Part shown: piece by piece, positions 44,634 through 54,044 of the stretch
How positions within the stretch are numbered: position 1 is the first letter of the stretch
How the letters are laid out: every line of letters begins with the position of its first letter
From: CAVRZJ01 sp964594125
Lineage (GTDB): Bacteria > Acidobacteriota > Thermoanaerobaculia > Thermoanaerobaculales > Thermoanaerobaculaceae
Direction of reading: 5' to 3'
Assembly (NCBI GenBank): GCA_964594125.1
Contig: CAZQLL010000005.1
Location: 62,001 to 126,000, forward strand
DNA: 64,000 bases
The notes under the pieces: model-generated
What the model was told of the DNA's origin: nothing
Databases searched by the model: none
The model's input: the letters and a program-made list of their open reading frames with translations, nothing else
Position numbers and translations under genes: made by a program

Positions 44634-45905
44634 ATGAGCGCGCAGCCGCAGGAGACGTTCAGGATCGAGCACGTGGAGGAGCTGGCGAGAGCGTGCGGCG
44701 AGGACGCCGGCAAGCTGGCGCTGCGGCTGCACGCGCGCGAGCTGCTCGACCCGCTGGCGCTGCCGAGCCGCTCCCGCCACCTGTGGCGCTACTCCAACCC
44801 GGCGCGCTTCCTGCCCGACGGCGACCCGTCGGCGGCGGCGCCCGCGGCGGTGACCCCGGCGTGGCGGCTCGACGAGCCGCTCGCCGGCGCCGCGATCGTC
44901 GCCGGCGGCGCGGTGCGGATGATCGGCTGGGACGAGACCGCGCGGCGAGCCGGCGTGATCGTCGAGGACCTCCACCACGCGCCGGCGCCGGAGCTGGCGA
45001 CGCTGGCGCCGGCCAGCCACGGCTTCGCGGAGGCGATCAACCTCGCCGCCTGGCGCGGCGGCGTGTTGGTGCGGGTGCCCGCCGGCGTGGTGCTCGACAA
45101 CCCGATCCGCCTGCGCTTCGTCGCCGGCGCGGCCGGCAGCACGACGATCCCGCGTGTGCTGGTGGTGGTCGGCGCCGGCAGCTCGGTCGAGATCGTCGAG
45201 GGCCACCTCGAGGGCTGCGAGGACGCGCGCGTCCTCGGCGTCACCGAGGTGCTGGTCGGCGAGGGCGCCTCGCTGCGCTACGGCCTGGTGCAGCGCTGGG
45301 AGGCCGGTGTCGCCGGCCACCTGACGCTGCGCGCGCGCCTGGCGGCCGGCGCGAAGGCGCAGCTCTCGCTCGCCTCGTTCGGCGGCGCGCACTACAAGCT
45401 CGACCTCGGCGCCGAGCTCGCCGGCCCCCGCGCCGAGGTGGAGACGTACGGCGTCGCGATGGGCGCCGACGCGCAGCGCTTCGACCACCACACCGAGCAC
45501 ATCCACGCCGCGCCCGACACCCGCTCGAACCTCGGCTTCAAGGTCGCGATGACCGGCGCCTCGCGCTCCTCGTACACCGGCATGATCCGCATCGCTCCCG
45601 ACGCGCGCGGGTGCGAGGCGTACCAGGAGAACCGCAATCTGCTGCTCTCGGACGAGGCGCGCGCCGACTCGATCCCGGAGCTCGAGATCCTCAACGAGGA
45701 CGTGCGCTGCAGCCACGGCGCGACGATGTCGCGCATCGACGAAGAGCAGCTCTTCTATTTGCAGAGCCGCGGCCTGGCGCGCCGCCAGGCGGTGCGCCTG
45801 ATCGTCTTCGGGTTCCTCGGCAAGACGCTCGCCAACCTGCCGGCGGCGACGCGCGAGCGCATCGAGGCGTTCATCGCGGCGCGCCTGCACTCGGAGGGAG
45901 CATGA
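44634..45905 (+). CDS. sufD: SufD, Fe-S scaffold subunit
   Basis: SufD (423 residues) pairs with SufB. The beta-helix region GVLVRVPAGVVLDNPIRLRFV, YGLVQRWEAGVAGHLTL and the end NEDVRCSHGATMSRIDEEQLFYLQSRGL with FGFLGKTLANLP are diagnostic. The ATG at 44634 (MSAQPQETF) is preferred over a longer frame that would translate the upstream repeat array. The stop overlaps the sufS ATG (ATGA). Confidence 0.93.
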   Translation: MSAQPQETFRIEHVEELARACGEDAGKLALRLHARELLDPLALPSRSRHLWRYSNPARFLPDGDPSAAAPAAVTPAWRLDEPLAGAAIVAGGAVRMIGWDETARRAGVIVEDLHHAPAPELATLAPASHGFAEAINLAAWRGGVLVRVPAGVVLDNPIRLRFVAGAAGSTTIPRVLVVVGAGSSVEIVEGHLEGCEDARVLGVTEVLVGEGASLRYGLVQRWEAGVAGHLTLRARLAAGAKAQLSLASFGGAHYKLDLGAELAGPRAEVETYGVAMGADAQRFDHHTEHIHAAPDTRSNLGFKVAMTGASRSSYTGMIRIAPDARGCEAYQENRNLLLSDEARADSIPELEILNEDVRCSHGATMSRIDEEQLFYLQSRGLARRQAVRLIVFGFLGKTLANLPAATRERIEAFIAARLHSEGA

Positions 45906-47155
45906 CCGCCGCCGCCGGCCGGCCCGCGCTCGACGCGCGCGCGCTCGCCGCGCGCTTCCCGATCCTCTCCCGCACCGTCAACGGCCACCGCCTCGTCTAC
46001 CTCGACAACGCCGCCACGACGCAGAAGCCCGACACCGTGATCGCGGCGCTCGCGCACTACTACACGCACACCAACGCCAACGTCCACCGGGGCGTCCACA
46101 CGCTCGCCGAGGAGGCGACGGCGGCGTACGAGGGGTGCCGCGAGCGGGTCGCGCGCTTCGTCAACGCGCCCGATCCGCGCGGCGTGGTGATCCTGCGCAA
46201 CGCCACCGAGGCGATCAACCTGGTGGCGCGCTCGTGGGGCGCGACTCTCACTCCCGGCGACGAGGTGCTGCTCACCGCGATGGAGCACCACTCGAACCTG
46301 GTGCCGTGGATCATGCTGGCGCGCGAGCGCGGCATCGTGCTGCGCCACGTCCCGATCACCGACGGCGGCGAGCTCGACATGGCGGCGTTCGCCGCCCTGC
46401 TGTCGCCGCGCACGAAGATCGTATCGCTCACCGCGATGTCCAACGTGCTCGGCACCATCACGCCGGTGGCCGAGATCGCGGCGGCTGCCCACCGCGCCGG
46501 CGCGGTGGTGCTGGTCGACGGCGCGCAGTCGGTGCCGCACATGCCCGTGGACTTCGCGGCGCTCGGCGTCGACTTCCTCGCCTTCTCCGCGCACAAGGCG
46601 TACGGCCCGACCGGCGTCGGCTTCCTGGTCGGCAAGCTGGAGCTCCTCGACGCCATGGAGCCGGTGCTCGGCGGCGGCGAGATGATCCGCGAGGTGCGCC
46701 TCGACTTCGCCTCGTGGAACGACGTGCCGCACCGCTTCGAGGCGGGCACCCCCAACATCGCCGACGCGGCGGCGTTCCCCGCCGCGCTCGACCTGCTCGA
46801 GGAGGTCGGCATGGTCGCGGTGCGCGCTCACGAGGTCGAACTCGTCGGCTACGCACTCGAGCGGCTCACGTCGCTCGGCTGGCTCGACATCCACGGCCCC
46901 AGCGACCCCGAGCGGCGCTCCGGCCTGGTCTCGTTCTACGACCGCGACATCCACCCGCACGACCTCGCGCAGATCCTCGACACCCGCGGCATCGCGGTGC
47001 GCGCCGGCCACCACTGCGCGCAGCCGCTGATGCGCCGCCTCGGCGTACCCGCCACCGCACGCGCCTCGTTCGGCCTCTACACCGGCCGCGACGACGTCGA
47101 CGCGCTGGTGGACGGGCTGGTCGCGGCGAGGAAGTACTTCGGATTGAGCTCATGA
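45902..47155 (+). CDS. sufS: SufS, cysteine desulfurase
   Basis: A 417-residue PLP enzyme that takes sulfur from cysteine. The N-terminus YLDNAATTQKPDTVI, TNANVHRGVHTLAEEAT, PLP lysine SAHKAYGPTGVGFL and the catalytic cysteine loop RAGHHCAQPLMRR define the SufS (group II) type. It is followed directly by sufU, its usual sulfur-accepting partner in bacteria lacking SufE. Start and stop each overlap a neighbour by four bases. Confidence 0.96.
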   Translation: MTAAAGRPALDARALAARFPILSRTVNGHRLVYLDNAATTQKPDTVIAALAHYYTHTNANVHRGVHTLAEEATAAYEGCRERVARFVNAPDPRGVVILRNATEAINLVARSWGATLTPGDEVLLTAMEHHSNLVPWIMLARERGIVLRHVPITDGGELDMAAFAALLSPRTKIVSLTAMSNVLGTITPVAEIAAAAHRAGAVVLVDGAQSVPHMPVDFAALGVDFLAFSAHKAYGPTGVGFLVGKLELLDAMEPVLGGGEMIREVRLDFASWNDVPHRFEAGTPNIADAAAFPAALDLLEEVGMVAVRAHEVELVGYALERLTSLGWLDIHGPSDPERRSGLVSFYDRDIHPHDLAQILDTRGIAVRAGHHCAQPLMRRLGVPATARASFGLYTGRDDVDALVDGLVAARKYFGLSS

Positions 47156-47634
47156 TTGACCGCCCCGACGTGAAGCTCGACGACCTCTACCGCGAGGTCG
47201 TCATGGACCACCACCGCCACCCCCGCGGGCGTACGCCGCTGCCGAAGGTGGACGCGCGCGCCCACGGCTTCAACCCGGTGTGCGGCGACGAGGTGCTGCT
47301 CAACATCGCGCTCGACGGCGATCGCGTCGCCGGCGTGCAGCTCGACGGCCACGGCTGCGCGATCTGCACCGCCTCGGGCTCGATGATGGCGGAGATGATC
47401 CCCGGCCGCGCGATCGCCGACGCCGAGGCCGCCGCCGAGGGGTTCCGCGCCGTCATGCACGGCCACCCGGCGCCCGTGGGAACCGACCTCGGCGACCTCG
47501 AGGCGCTCGAAGGCGTGCAGCGCTTTCCCGTCCGCGTCAAGTGCGCGATGCTCCCGTGGGTGACGCTGCTCGACGCGCTCAGGTCCTGGCGCGCCGGCAA
47601 GTCCAGCTCGGAGAGCTCGACGGAGCTGCCGTGA
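47152..47634 (+). CDS. sufU: SufU, zinc-dependent sulfurtransferase partner of SufS
   Basis: This 160-residue IscU-like protein has LDDLYREVVMDHHRHPRGR, NPVCGDEV, GHGCAICTASGSMM and RVKCAMLPW. The Zn ligands of Bacillus SufU (Cys, Asp, Cys, Cys) correspond to Cys44, Asp46, Cys69 and a Cys near 131. The insert between the second and third Cys, longer than in IscU scaffolds, supports SufU rather than IscU. The ATG overlaps the sufS stop. Confidence 0.94.
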   Translation: MIDRPDVKLDDLYREVVMDHHRHPRGRTPLPKVDARAHGFNPVCGDEVLLNIALDGDRVAGVQLDGHGCAICTASGSMMAEMIPGRAIADAEAAAEGFRAVMHGHPAPVGTDLGDLEALEGVQRFPVRVKCAMLPWVTLLDALRSWRAGKSSSESSTELP

Positions 47635-47651
47635 GTGATGAGGAGGCAGGC

Positions 47652-47963
47652 ATGGCGGTGACCGCGGAGCAGGTGCGCGACGCGGTACGGCACGTTGTAG
47701 ACCCGGAGATAGCGATCTCGGTGGTCGACCTCGGGCTGGTCCGCAAGGTCGACGTGGCGGAGGACGGCGCCGTGACTGTCACGATGACGCTCACGAGCCC
47801 GTTCTGCCCCGAGGGGCCGATGATCGTCGCCGAGGTGGAGGCGGCCGCACGGCGTGTGCCCGGCGTCTCCTCGGCCCGCGTCGAGCTGCAGTGGAGCCCG
47901 CCCTGGGACCCGCGCAGAGACGCCGACGACGAGGTCAAGGCGATGCTCGGGATCTGGGAGTGA
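47652..47963 (+). CDS. sufT: SufT-like DUF59 (MIP18 family) Fe-S maturation factor
   Basis: A 103-residue single-domain DUF59 protein: VVDPEIAISVVDLGLVRKVDV, then VTMTLTSPFCPEGPMI with the conserved Cys, and VELQWSPPWDPRR. SufT proteins help deliver Fe-S clusters and often close SUF operons. AGGAGG lies 5 bases before the ATG at 47652; an alternative GTG at 47631 overlaps sufU but has no better site. Confidence 0.88.
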   Translation: MAVTAEQVRDAVRHVVDPEIAISVVDLGLVRKVDVAEDGAVTVTMTLTSPFCPEGPMIVAEVEAAARRVPGVSSARVELQWSPPWDPRRDADDEVKAMLGIWE

Positions 47964-48228
47964 CGAGCAGGGATCCGGAGTCGGGCCCGCGCCCGGGCGC
48001 ACGGCCCGGGGTTCCATGCCATCGTGGGGGGTAGCCGCGGGGGCCGTACCTGCACACGGAGGCGGGCGCGGCCCGGCCCTCGCCTCCGCAGTCCGCCTCG
48101 CCAGCCACCGAAGTCCCCTGCCGGCGCCGCTCCCGGCCGGTGCGCCGCCTGTGCTAGGCTCGCGCCAGGCAGCAGCGATCGACCTCGACCGGCGCGGACC
48201 GTGAGCGTACGGCGGAGGGGGTTCCCAG
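47964..48228. other. intergenic region between SUF and trk operons
   Basis: These 265 bases hold no recognisable gene. The only signal is an extended -10 box for trkA (TGCTAGGCT, TAGGCT at 48155-48160). Several short GC-rich inverted repeats are present but none has a T tract. Confidence 0.5.
48155..48160 (+). promoter_or_regulatory. extended -10 box for trkA
   Basis: TGC-TAGGCT lies 68 bases before the GTG start of trkA. No convincing -35 hexamer was found. Confidence 0.4.
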
Positions 48229-49578
48229 GTGCGAGCGGTGATCGTGGGCGGAGGGCTGGTGGGGTCGACGCTCGCGGCCCGTCTGTCCCGCGAGGGGCAT
48301 GCCGTCGTCGTCGTCGAGAACGACGGCGAGCACCTCCGCTCGCTCAACGAGCAGCTCGACATCCAGACTGTCAACGGCAGCGGCACCACGGTCGGCGTGC
48401 TGCGCGAGGCCGGCATCGACGAGTGCGACGTGTTGTTCGCCTGTACGTCCTCGGACGAGGTGAACATGATCGCGGCGCTGATCGGCGCCACGATCTTCCA
48501 TGTGCCGAAGGTCGTGGCGCGTCTGCGGGAGCTCGACCACCAGGCGAGCTTCCGCGCCATCGCCGAGGGCCTCGAGGGCGATCAGGTCTCGGTCAACCCG
48601 GACATGGCGGCGGTCGAGAAGATTCTGTCGCTGCTCCCGGTGCCGGGCGCGCTCGACCTCGCGCCGTTCCTCGACGGGCGGCTGCTCGTCGCCGGCTTCC
48701 CGATCCGCCAGGGGAGCGATTTCGCCGGGCTGCTCCTGTCCCACATGCGCCTGCTGTTCCCGGAGTCGCCGGTGCTCGTCGTCGCGATCCGCCGCGGTGA
48801 GCACTGGCTGATCCCGCACGGCGAGGACGAGATCAAAGCCGGCGACACCGTGTACTTCGCGATCGACCCGGCGGAGATGGACAACGTCCTCAGCCTGCTC
48901 GGCGTGCACCGCGCCGCCGAGGGACGCGTCATGATCGCCGGGGCGACCCGCATCGGCCTCGCGCTCGCCGCCAGGCTCGGGCAGGAGCACGTCCCGGTGA
49001 CGCTGATCGAGGAGAGCGAGGCGCTGGCGCGTCAGGCGGCGGCGATGCTTTCCGACGCGCTGGTGATCCACGGTGCCGCGACCAACCAGGAGCTCCTGGA
49101 GGAAGAGGGGATCGAGAGGGCGTCCGCGTTCGTCGGCTGCACCGACAAGCACCCGCAGAACGTCGTCTCGTGCCTGCTCGCCCGCCGACTCGGGGTCGGG
49201 CACACCTTCGCGCTCGTCGACGACCCGGGTCTCTCCGGGCTGGTCGGCGAGCTCGGCATCGACGCCATCATCTCGCCGCGGCTGCTCACCGTCGGGCTCG
49301 CGCTGCACTTCGCCAGGCGCGGCCGTATCCGAGCCGCCGCCGCCTTCCTCGAGGACTTCGTCGAGGCGGTGGAGGTCGACGTCGCGTCCGACAGCCGCCT
49401 CGTCCGCGCGCCGCTGGCGGAGCTCGGCCTGCCGCGCGGCGTCATCGTGGCCGCGGCGCTGCGGGACGGAAAGCTGGTCGTGCCGAAAGGCACCGACCGC
49501 ATCCTGACCGGCGACCGCGCGCTGCTCGTGACCGCCGTCGAGGAGGCGACGGCGTTGGACGAGTTCCTCTCCGGGTAA
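48229..49578 (+). CDS. trkA: TrkA, NAD-binding regulator of potassium uptake
   Basis: A 449-residue cytoplasmic protein made of two RCK halves, each with an NAD-binding fold: VIVGGGLVGSTLAARLSREGH at the start and MIAGATRIGLALAARLGQEH near residue 233. Each half is followed by a TrkA_C domain. The architecture is that of TrkA, which gates TrkH. The GTG start has GGCGGAGGGGG about 7 bases upstream. trkH begins 6 bases after its stop. Confidence 0.95.
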   Translation: MRAVIVGGGLVGSTLAARLSREGHAVVVVENDGEHLRSLNEQLDIQTVNGSGTTVGVLREAGIDECDVLFACTSSDEVNMIAALIGATIFHVPKVVARLRELDHQASFRAIAEGLEGDQVSVNPDMAAVEKILSLLPVPGALDLAPFLDGRLLVAGFPIRQGSDFAGLLLSHMRLLFPESPVLVVAIRRGEHWLIPHGEDEIKAGDTVYFAIDPAEMDNVLSLLGVHRAAEGRVMIAGATRIGLALAARLGQEHVPVTLIEESEALARQAAAMLSDALVIHGAATNQELLEEEGIERASAFVGCTDKHPQNVVSCLLARRLGVGHTFALVDDPGLSGLVGELGIDAIISPRLLTVGLALHFARRGRIRAAAAFLEDFVEAVEVDVASDSRLVRAPLAELGLPRGVIVAAALRDGKLVVPKGTDRILTGDRALLVTAVEEATALDEFLSG

Positions 49579-49584
49579 CGCCGC

Positions 49585-51021
49585 GTGAACCTCCGCTTCG
49601 ACCTCCACCTGGTCGGCTGGCTGGCGCTGTTCAACGGCGGGTTCCTCGCCGTGGCCGCCGGCTTCGCGCTGCTGCGCGGCGAGCCGCCGCTGCCCTACCT
49701 CGGCAGCATCGCCGTCGCCTGCTGCTGCGGCGGCGCCCTGCTCGCAGCGACGCGCGGCACCGACCGCCGCATCCGGCCCCGCGACGGCCTCCTGGTGGTC
49801 TCGTTCGGATGGCTGACCACGTCGCTGATCGGGGCGCTGCCGTACGTCATCGCCGGCGCGCTCAACCCGGTCGACGCGTTCTTCGAGTCGGTCTCGGGGT
49901 TCACGACCACCGGCTCCACGGTCATCGCCGACGTGACGGTGCTGCCGCGCGCGCTCCTGCTCTGGCGCGCGACGACCCACTGGATCGGCGGCATGGGGAT
50001 CATCCTCTTCACCATCGCGATCCTGCCGCTGCTCGGCATCGGCGGCATGCAGCTCTTCCAGGCCGAGGTCCCCGGCCCGGTGGCGGACAAGATCCAACCT
50101 CGACTCGCAACAACCGCCCGCACGCTCTGGGCGATCTACGTTGGCCTGACCGTGGCCGAGGTCGCGGCGCTCATGGCGTGCGGGATGGGAATGTTCGACG
50201 CCGTCTGCCACACCTTCGCCACCGTGGCCACCGGCGGGTTCTCGACGCGCAACACGTCCGTGGGTGAGTTCGGCCTCCCCGCCGCCGAGTGGGTCATCAC
50301 CCTGTTCATGCTGCTCTCGGGGATGAACTTCCTGCTCCACTACCGCGCCCTCACCGGGCGCTGGCGGGCCGCGCTGCGCGACAGCGAGCTGCGCTACTAC
50401 CTCGCCATCGTCGGCGGCGCGACCGCCGTCGTCGCGGCGGTGACGTGGGCGCCCACGGAAGCGCCGCTGACCGTGCTCCGCACCGCGCTCTTCCAGGTGG
50501 TGGCGATCATCACCACCACGGGCTTCTGCACCACCGACTTCGAGCTGTGGGCGCCGCTCGCGCACCTCGTGCTGCTCGCCCTCATGGTCGCCGGCAGCAT
50601 GGCCGGCTCCACCGGCGGCGGCGTCAAGAGCATCCGCGTGCTCCTCTCGGTGCGGTCGCTGCGCGCGACGATCCACCGTCTCATCCACCCGCACGCGGTG
50701 CGGCCGGTGAAGTACGAGGGGAAGGTGGTGGACGACGCCGTGCTCTCGGAGCTGTGGTCGTTCCTCACCGCCTACCTGTTCATCGCGCTGGTGGCGGCGG
50801 GGATCATCGCCGGTTTCGGCTACGACCTCGAGACCGCCGGCTCGGCGGCGCTCACGACCCTCGGCAACGTCGGGCCGGGGCTCGGCGCGATCGGCGCCTA
50901 CGACACCTTCGCGCACTTCCCGGCGATCCCGAAGCTCGTGATGGCGGCGTGCATGCTGCTCGGCCGCCTCGAGATCTTCACCATCCTCGCGCTCTTCTCG
51001 CGCGAGTTCTGGCGCCGGTAG
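49585..51021 (+). CDS. trkH: TrkH, potassium uptake channel subunit
   Basis: A 478-residue membrane protein of the TrkH/KtrB superfamily with four pore-loop repeats. Selectivity segments are visible as ESVSGFTTTGSTV, TVATGGFSTRN, ITTTGFCTTDF and TLGNVGPGLGA. It pairs with the adjacent TrkA. Its stop lies 3 bases from the stop of the convergent DUF3365 gene, leaving no room for a separate terminator. Confidence 0.95.
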   Translation: MNLRFDLHLVGWLALFNGGFLAVAAGFALLRGEPPLPYLGSIAVACCCGGALLAATRGTDRRIRPRDGLLVVSFGWLTTSLIGALPYVIAGALNPVDAFFESVSGFTTTGSTVIADVTVLPRALLLWRATTHWIGGMGIILFTIAILPLLGIGGMQLFQAEVPGPVADKIQPRLATTARTLWAIYVGLTVAEVAALMACGMGMFDAVCHTFATVATGGFSTRNTSVGEFGLPAAEWVITLFMLLSGMNFLLHYRALTGRWRAALRDSELRYYLAIVGGATAVVAAVTWAPTEAPLTVLRTALFQVVAIITTTGFCTTDFELWAPLAHLVLLALMVAGSMAGSTGGGVKSIRVLLSVRSLRATIHRLIHPHAVRPVKYEGKVVDDAVLSELWSFLTAYLFIALVAAGIIAGFGYDLETAGSAALTTLGNVGPGLGAIGAYDTFAHFPAIPKLVMAACMLLGRLEIFTILALFSREFWRR

Positions 51022-51024
51022 CCT

Positions 51025-51612
51025 CTATCTCGCCGCCGCCGCGACCGTGACCGACACCGCACCGCGGAAGTCGCCGTCCTTGTACCCGGTCGCGCGGTCC
51101 TCCGGGTAACTCTCGCGGATCAGCGCCGCGACCTCAGACTTCATTGCCGCCGGGTCGCCGTGGCACGAGAGGCACGGACCGCCGATCGTGATCGGCTTCA
51201 GATAGCGCAGCGTCCGCCCTGCACCCTCGCCGACCCACTCCCAGCTCTCGGCCGGCATTCCGCCCTTCGCATGCGCCGCCGCGAGCTCGGCGAGCTTCGC
51301 CGACTCGTAGGCGTCGGGCCGGTCCGCGGGGTTGCGCCAGAGCTCGCTCACCCGCCGCACGGCGAGGCCGTCCACCGAGTGCTTCGCCGCGTACGACGGC
51401 GCAACTTCGGAGCACACCTTGACGCCCTGCAGCGGCCCGCCGGCCTTCATCTCCTCCATCAGCCGCGCGCGCAGCTCGGTCGACAACGCCGCCGCCGCCG
51501 CCCGCGCCCGCTCGAGCTCCGGCGCGGCCGGCGTCTTCGCGGCGTCCTGAGCCCACGCCAGCCCCGCCAGCCCCAGAAAAGCGGCTAGCCCGACCCGTGC
51601 GATCATCCGCAT
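51025..51612 (-). CDS. DUF3365 (Tll0287-like) periplasmic heme protein
   Basis: This 195-residue protein has a signal peptide (ARVGLAAFLGLAGLAWA) and the DUF3365 domain: GVKVCSEVAPSYAAKH, VRRVSELWRNPADRPDAYE and a c-type heme motif CLSCHGDP near residue 150, followed by YPEDRATGYKDGDFRGAVSV. Family members are PAS-like heme proteins thought to sense redox or gas ligands. The ATG at 51612 is chosen because GGGAGGG precedes it and the signal peptide starts there. Confidence 0.88.
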   Translation of the reverse strand: MRMIARVGLAAFLGLAGLAWAQDAAKTPAAPELERARAAAAALSTELRARLMEEMKAGGPLQGVKVCSEVAPSYAAKHSVDGLAVRRVSELWRNPADRPDAYESAKLAELAAAHAKGGMPAESWEWVGEGAGRTLRYLKPITIGGPCLSCHGDPAAMKSEVAALIRESYPEDRATGYKDGDFRGAVSVTVAAAAR

Positions 51613-51942
51613 CGACACCCTCCCGCGCGGTGCACATCCCCGCCGCCGCACCGTCTCCCGATGATACAGGGGCTCCCGCGCCATCGGCGGCCCTCCACCG
51701 CCGCAGGTAGTTCGAGACGATCACCGAGAGTGGCGAGACCCTCTCGCAGGGAGCCCAGCTCGAGCTGCCGGGTCTGGAGCTTCTCGACCCGTGCGAGCAC
51801 CCCGCGATGGTTACGCGCGCCGGCGTGACCATCACCCGGAAGCGGACCAAGTGGGCAGGTCGGTTCCTCCTGCCCATCGGCAGGCCCATGCGGCCGTCGG
51901 CGGCGTTGATCATTCACGTTGTGAGTGATTATCATCCGTGGC
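51613..51942. other. 330-base divergent intergenic region
   Basis: On the minus strand TATCAT (51666-51661) is a possible -10 box for the DUF3365 gene. A frame on the plus strand stays open from about 51710 to 51973 (containing TITESGETLSQGAQLELPG) but has no good start or ribosome site and no family I recognise. It may be a gene remnant or chance. The inverted repeat at 51909-51929 precedes the ATPase gene. Confidence 0.4.
51909..51929 (+). promoter_or_regulatory. inverted repeat upstream of the ATPase gene
   Basis: ATCATTCAC (51909-51917) and GTGAGTGAT (51921-51929) are complementary with one mismatch around a GTT centre. This AT-richer palindrome ends 13 bases before the ATG at 51943, a typical site for an autoregulatory or TA-like operator. 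Confidence 0.45.
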
Positions 51943-53160
51943 ATGAAACCACTTCCCCGTCTGGTCGGTAACGCCCTGCGCGAGCGGCTCCGGGTCATGC
52001 CCGCAGTCGTCGTGACCGGGGCGCGGCAGACCGGCAAGAGCACGCTCGTCGAGCAGCTCGTGCCGGGCCGGCGCCGCTATCTGTCGCTCGACGACCTCGA
52101 CGTGCTCGACGCCGCCCGCCGAGACCCCGAGGTGCTCGTCGGTGGCAACGAGCCGGTGACGCTCGACGAGGTCCAGCGCGAGCCGACGCTGCTCGGCGCC
52201 GTCAAGCGGGCGATCGACCAAGACCGCACGCCGGGGCGCTTCCTCCTCACCGGCTCGGCCAACCTGCTGCTGATGCGCCGTGTCGCCGAGTCGCTGGCCG
52301 GTCGCGCAAGCTACCTCGCCCTGTGGCCGATGACATGGCGCGAGCAGCAGGGTCTGGGGCGCTGCGGCTCCTGGGACGAGCTGCTCGCGGCCCGCGACGA
52401 GGAATGGCTGGACCTGCTGGCCGCCCGGCCCGGTGAGCCGACCGACTGGCGCACGCTCGCCCGCCGCGGCGGCTACCCGACCCCCGCCGTCGCGATGGCA
52501 ACCGGCCCGGAGCGCGCCATCTGGTTCGAGGGCTACGAGCGGACGTACCTGGAGCGCGACCTGCAGGACCTCGCGGCGATCAGCGCGCTTCCCGACTTCA
52601 GGCGCCTGATGCGCGCCGCCTGCCTCCGGCTCGGGCAGCTCGTCAACCAGACCGAGCTGGGTCGCGACGTCGCGCTGGCGCAGCCCACCGTGTATCGCTG
52701 GCTCAACCTGCTCGAGGCGTCGTACCAGCTCATCCGCTTGCCCGGCTACGCCGTGAACCGCACCAAGCGCCTGATCAAGTCGCCCAAGCTCTACTGGGGC
52801 GACACCGGCGTCGCGCTCCACCTGGCGGGGGCGACCGAGCCCGGCGGCGAGTACCTGGAGAACCTCGTCCTCCAGGACCTGCTGGCGTGGCGCGATGCGC
52901 GGCCCGAGCGCGCCGAGCTTGGCTACTGGCGCACGGCGATCGGCGAGGAGGTGGACTTCGTCGTCGAGGCCGGCGGGCGGCTGCTGCCGATCGAGGTCAA
53001 GGCGGCGGCGCGACCGCGCCTGTCCGACGCCGCGCACCTGCAGACGTTCCGGGGCGAGTACGGCCGGAAGGCGCGCCCCGGGCTGCTCCTGCACACCGGG
53101 AGCTCGCTGCAGTGGCTGGCGCCGGACGTGCTGGCCGCGCCGTGGTGGCGGGTGCTGTGA
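51943..53160 (+). CDS. AAA ATPase with DUF4143 domain
   Basis: This 405-residue protein has a P-loop GARQTGKST at 26-34, VTLDEVQREP as Walker B/arginine region and LLTGSANLLLM as sensor, then the C-terminal DUF4143 domain with LYWGDTGVALHL and a nuclease-like end (GYWRTAIGEEVDFVVEAGGRLLPIEVKA). Such stand-alone ATPases are scattered by horizontal transfer and their role is unknown, though the last part resembles a PD-(D/E)XK fold (E-x-D...E-x-K). It is a single-gene unit behind a palindrome. Confidence 0.88.
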   Translation: MKPLPRLVGNALRERLRVMPAVVVTGARQTGKSTLVEQLVPGRRRYLSLDDLDVLDAARRDPEVLVGGNEPVTLDEVQREPTLLGAVKRAIDQDRTPGRFLLTGSANLLLMRRVAESLAGRASYLALWPMTWREQQGLGRCGSWDELLAARDEEWLDLLAARPGEPTDWRTLARRGGYPTPAVAMATGPERAIWFEGYERTYLERDLQDLAAISALPDFRRLMRAACLRLGQLVNQTELGRDVALAQPTVYRWLNLLEASYQLIRLPGYAVNRTKRLIKSPKLYWGDTGVALHLAGATEPGGEYLENLVLQDLLAWRDARPERAELGYWRTAIGEEVDFVVEAGGRLLPIEVKAAARPRLSDAAHLQTFRGEYGRKARPGLLLHTGSSLQWLAPDVLAAPWWRVL

Positions 53161-53291
53161 GCGACGCGCTCGCCGGAGACCAGCGCCGCACGCGCCGCTC
53201 ACCGCCTGCCCCGCCACGACGCAGCTCCGCGTGTACCTGACACCCGTCCCGCCACCTGGCCAGATGACGATGAAGGCGGGCCGCTCGCCGC

Positions 53292-53945
53292 TCAGCGTTC
53301 CTCGACCGCCGCCAGCCGCCGCTCGAGCCCGTCGATGCGCGTCTGCTGCGCCTTCTCGTTCTCGATCAGAAACGCCGTGAGCTTGGCGTAGTCGACAGTC
53401 TCGTACCCGTCTCCCCCGGTGCTCACCACCTGCAGCAGCACGGCTTCGACCTCCTGCGCGATGAGCCCCATCTGGCGCCCCCCGCCGAGACCGGCGGCCC
53501 GCTGCTGCGTCGTGTCCCAGGCGAACGCGACGCCCCGCAGCCGCTGCACCGTCCCCATGACGTAGATCTCGTGCGACAGCTCCACCACGTCGGTCTTCAG
53601 GCGACGGTCCGACGTTCCGCAGTTGACGAGAACGCCGCCGGCGTCGGCGCACACGTCGTGCTCGCCGCCTCCCGCGACATTGGTGCTGAGCAGACGGCCG
53701 ATGAAGTAGCCCGCGTGCCCGGTGCTGGTTGTGCCGAGGATTCCGTCGTCGCTCGTGCTCTGGCCCCACACGCCGACTTTGCTCGCCGAGAAGCCGTGTA
53801 CACCGGCGTAGGCGCCGCTGCTGGAGCCGTACACGCCCTCGCCGTTCGAGCTGTTGCCGTGCACACCGATGCCACCGGATGGAACGGCCTGGCCCAGCAC
53901 GCCCTCCCCAATTCGCCCGAGGTGGCCTTCGTTATTGGTCTCCAT
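53292..53945 (-). CDS. tail-fiber-type protein with peptidase S74 chaperone domain
   Basis: The N-terminal part carries repeats of the form GVxGxS (GIGVHGNSSNGEGVYGSSSGAYAGVHGFSASKVGVWGQS), as in trimeric fibres. The C-terminal 110 residues are an S74 intramolecular chaperone: SDRRLKTDVVEL, GVAFAWDTTQQ, MGLIAQEVEAVL and a coiled-coil end. In phage tail spikes this domain trimerises the fibre and cuts itself off. There is no signal peptide. The start could be the ATG at 53945 (217 residues) or a GTG at 53960. No phage genes are nearby. It is transcribed divergently from a regulator. Confidence 0.78.
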   Translation of the reverse strand: METNNEGHLGRIGEGVLGQAVPSGGIGVHGNSSNGEGVYGSSSGAYAGVHGFSASKVGVWGQSTSDDGILGTTSTGHAGYFIGRLLSTNVAGGGEHDVCADAGGVLVNCGTSDRRLKTDVVELSHEIYVMGTVQRLRGVAFAWDTTQQRAAGLGGGRQMGLIAQEVEAVLLQVVSTGGDGYETVDYAKLTAFLIENEKAQQTRIDGLERRLAAVEER

Positions 53946-54044
53946 GTCCCTGCCAAACACTCCGCTGCCTTCCGCCGGCGGAAACCTGCCGTAGCAAACG
54001 CCGCCGCCGTCTCAACGAAACCGTGTTACTTTTGTGACGGAACA

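Noticed and set aside
53292..53945. Prophage remnant
   Set aside because: Only the S74 domain is phage-like. There are no capsid, integrase, lysis or att-like sequences near.
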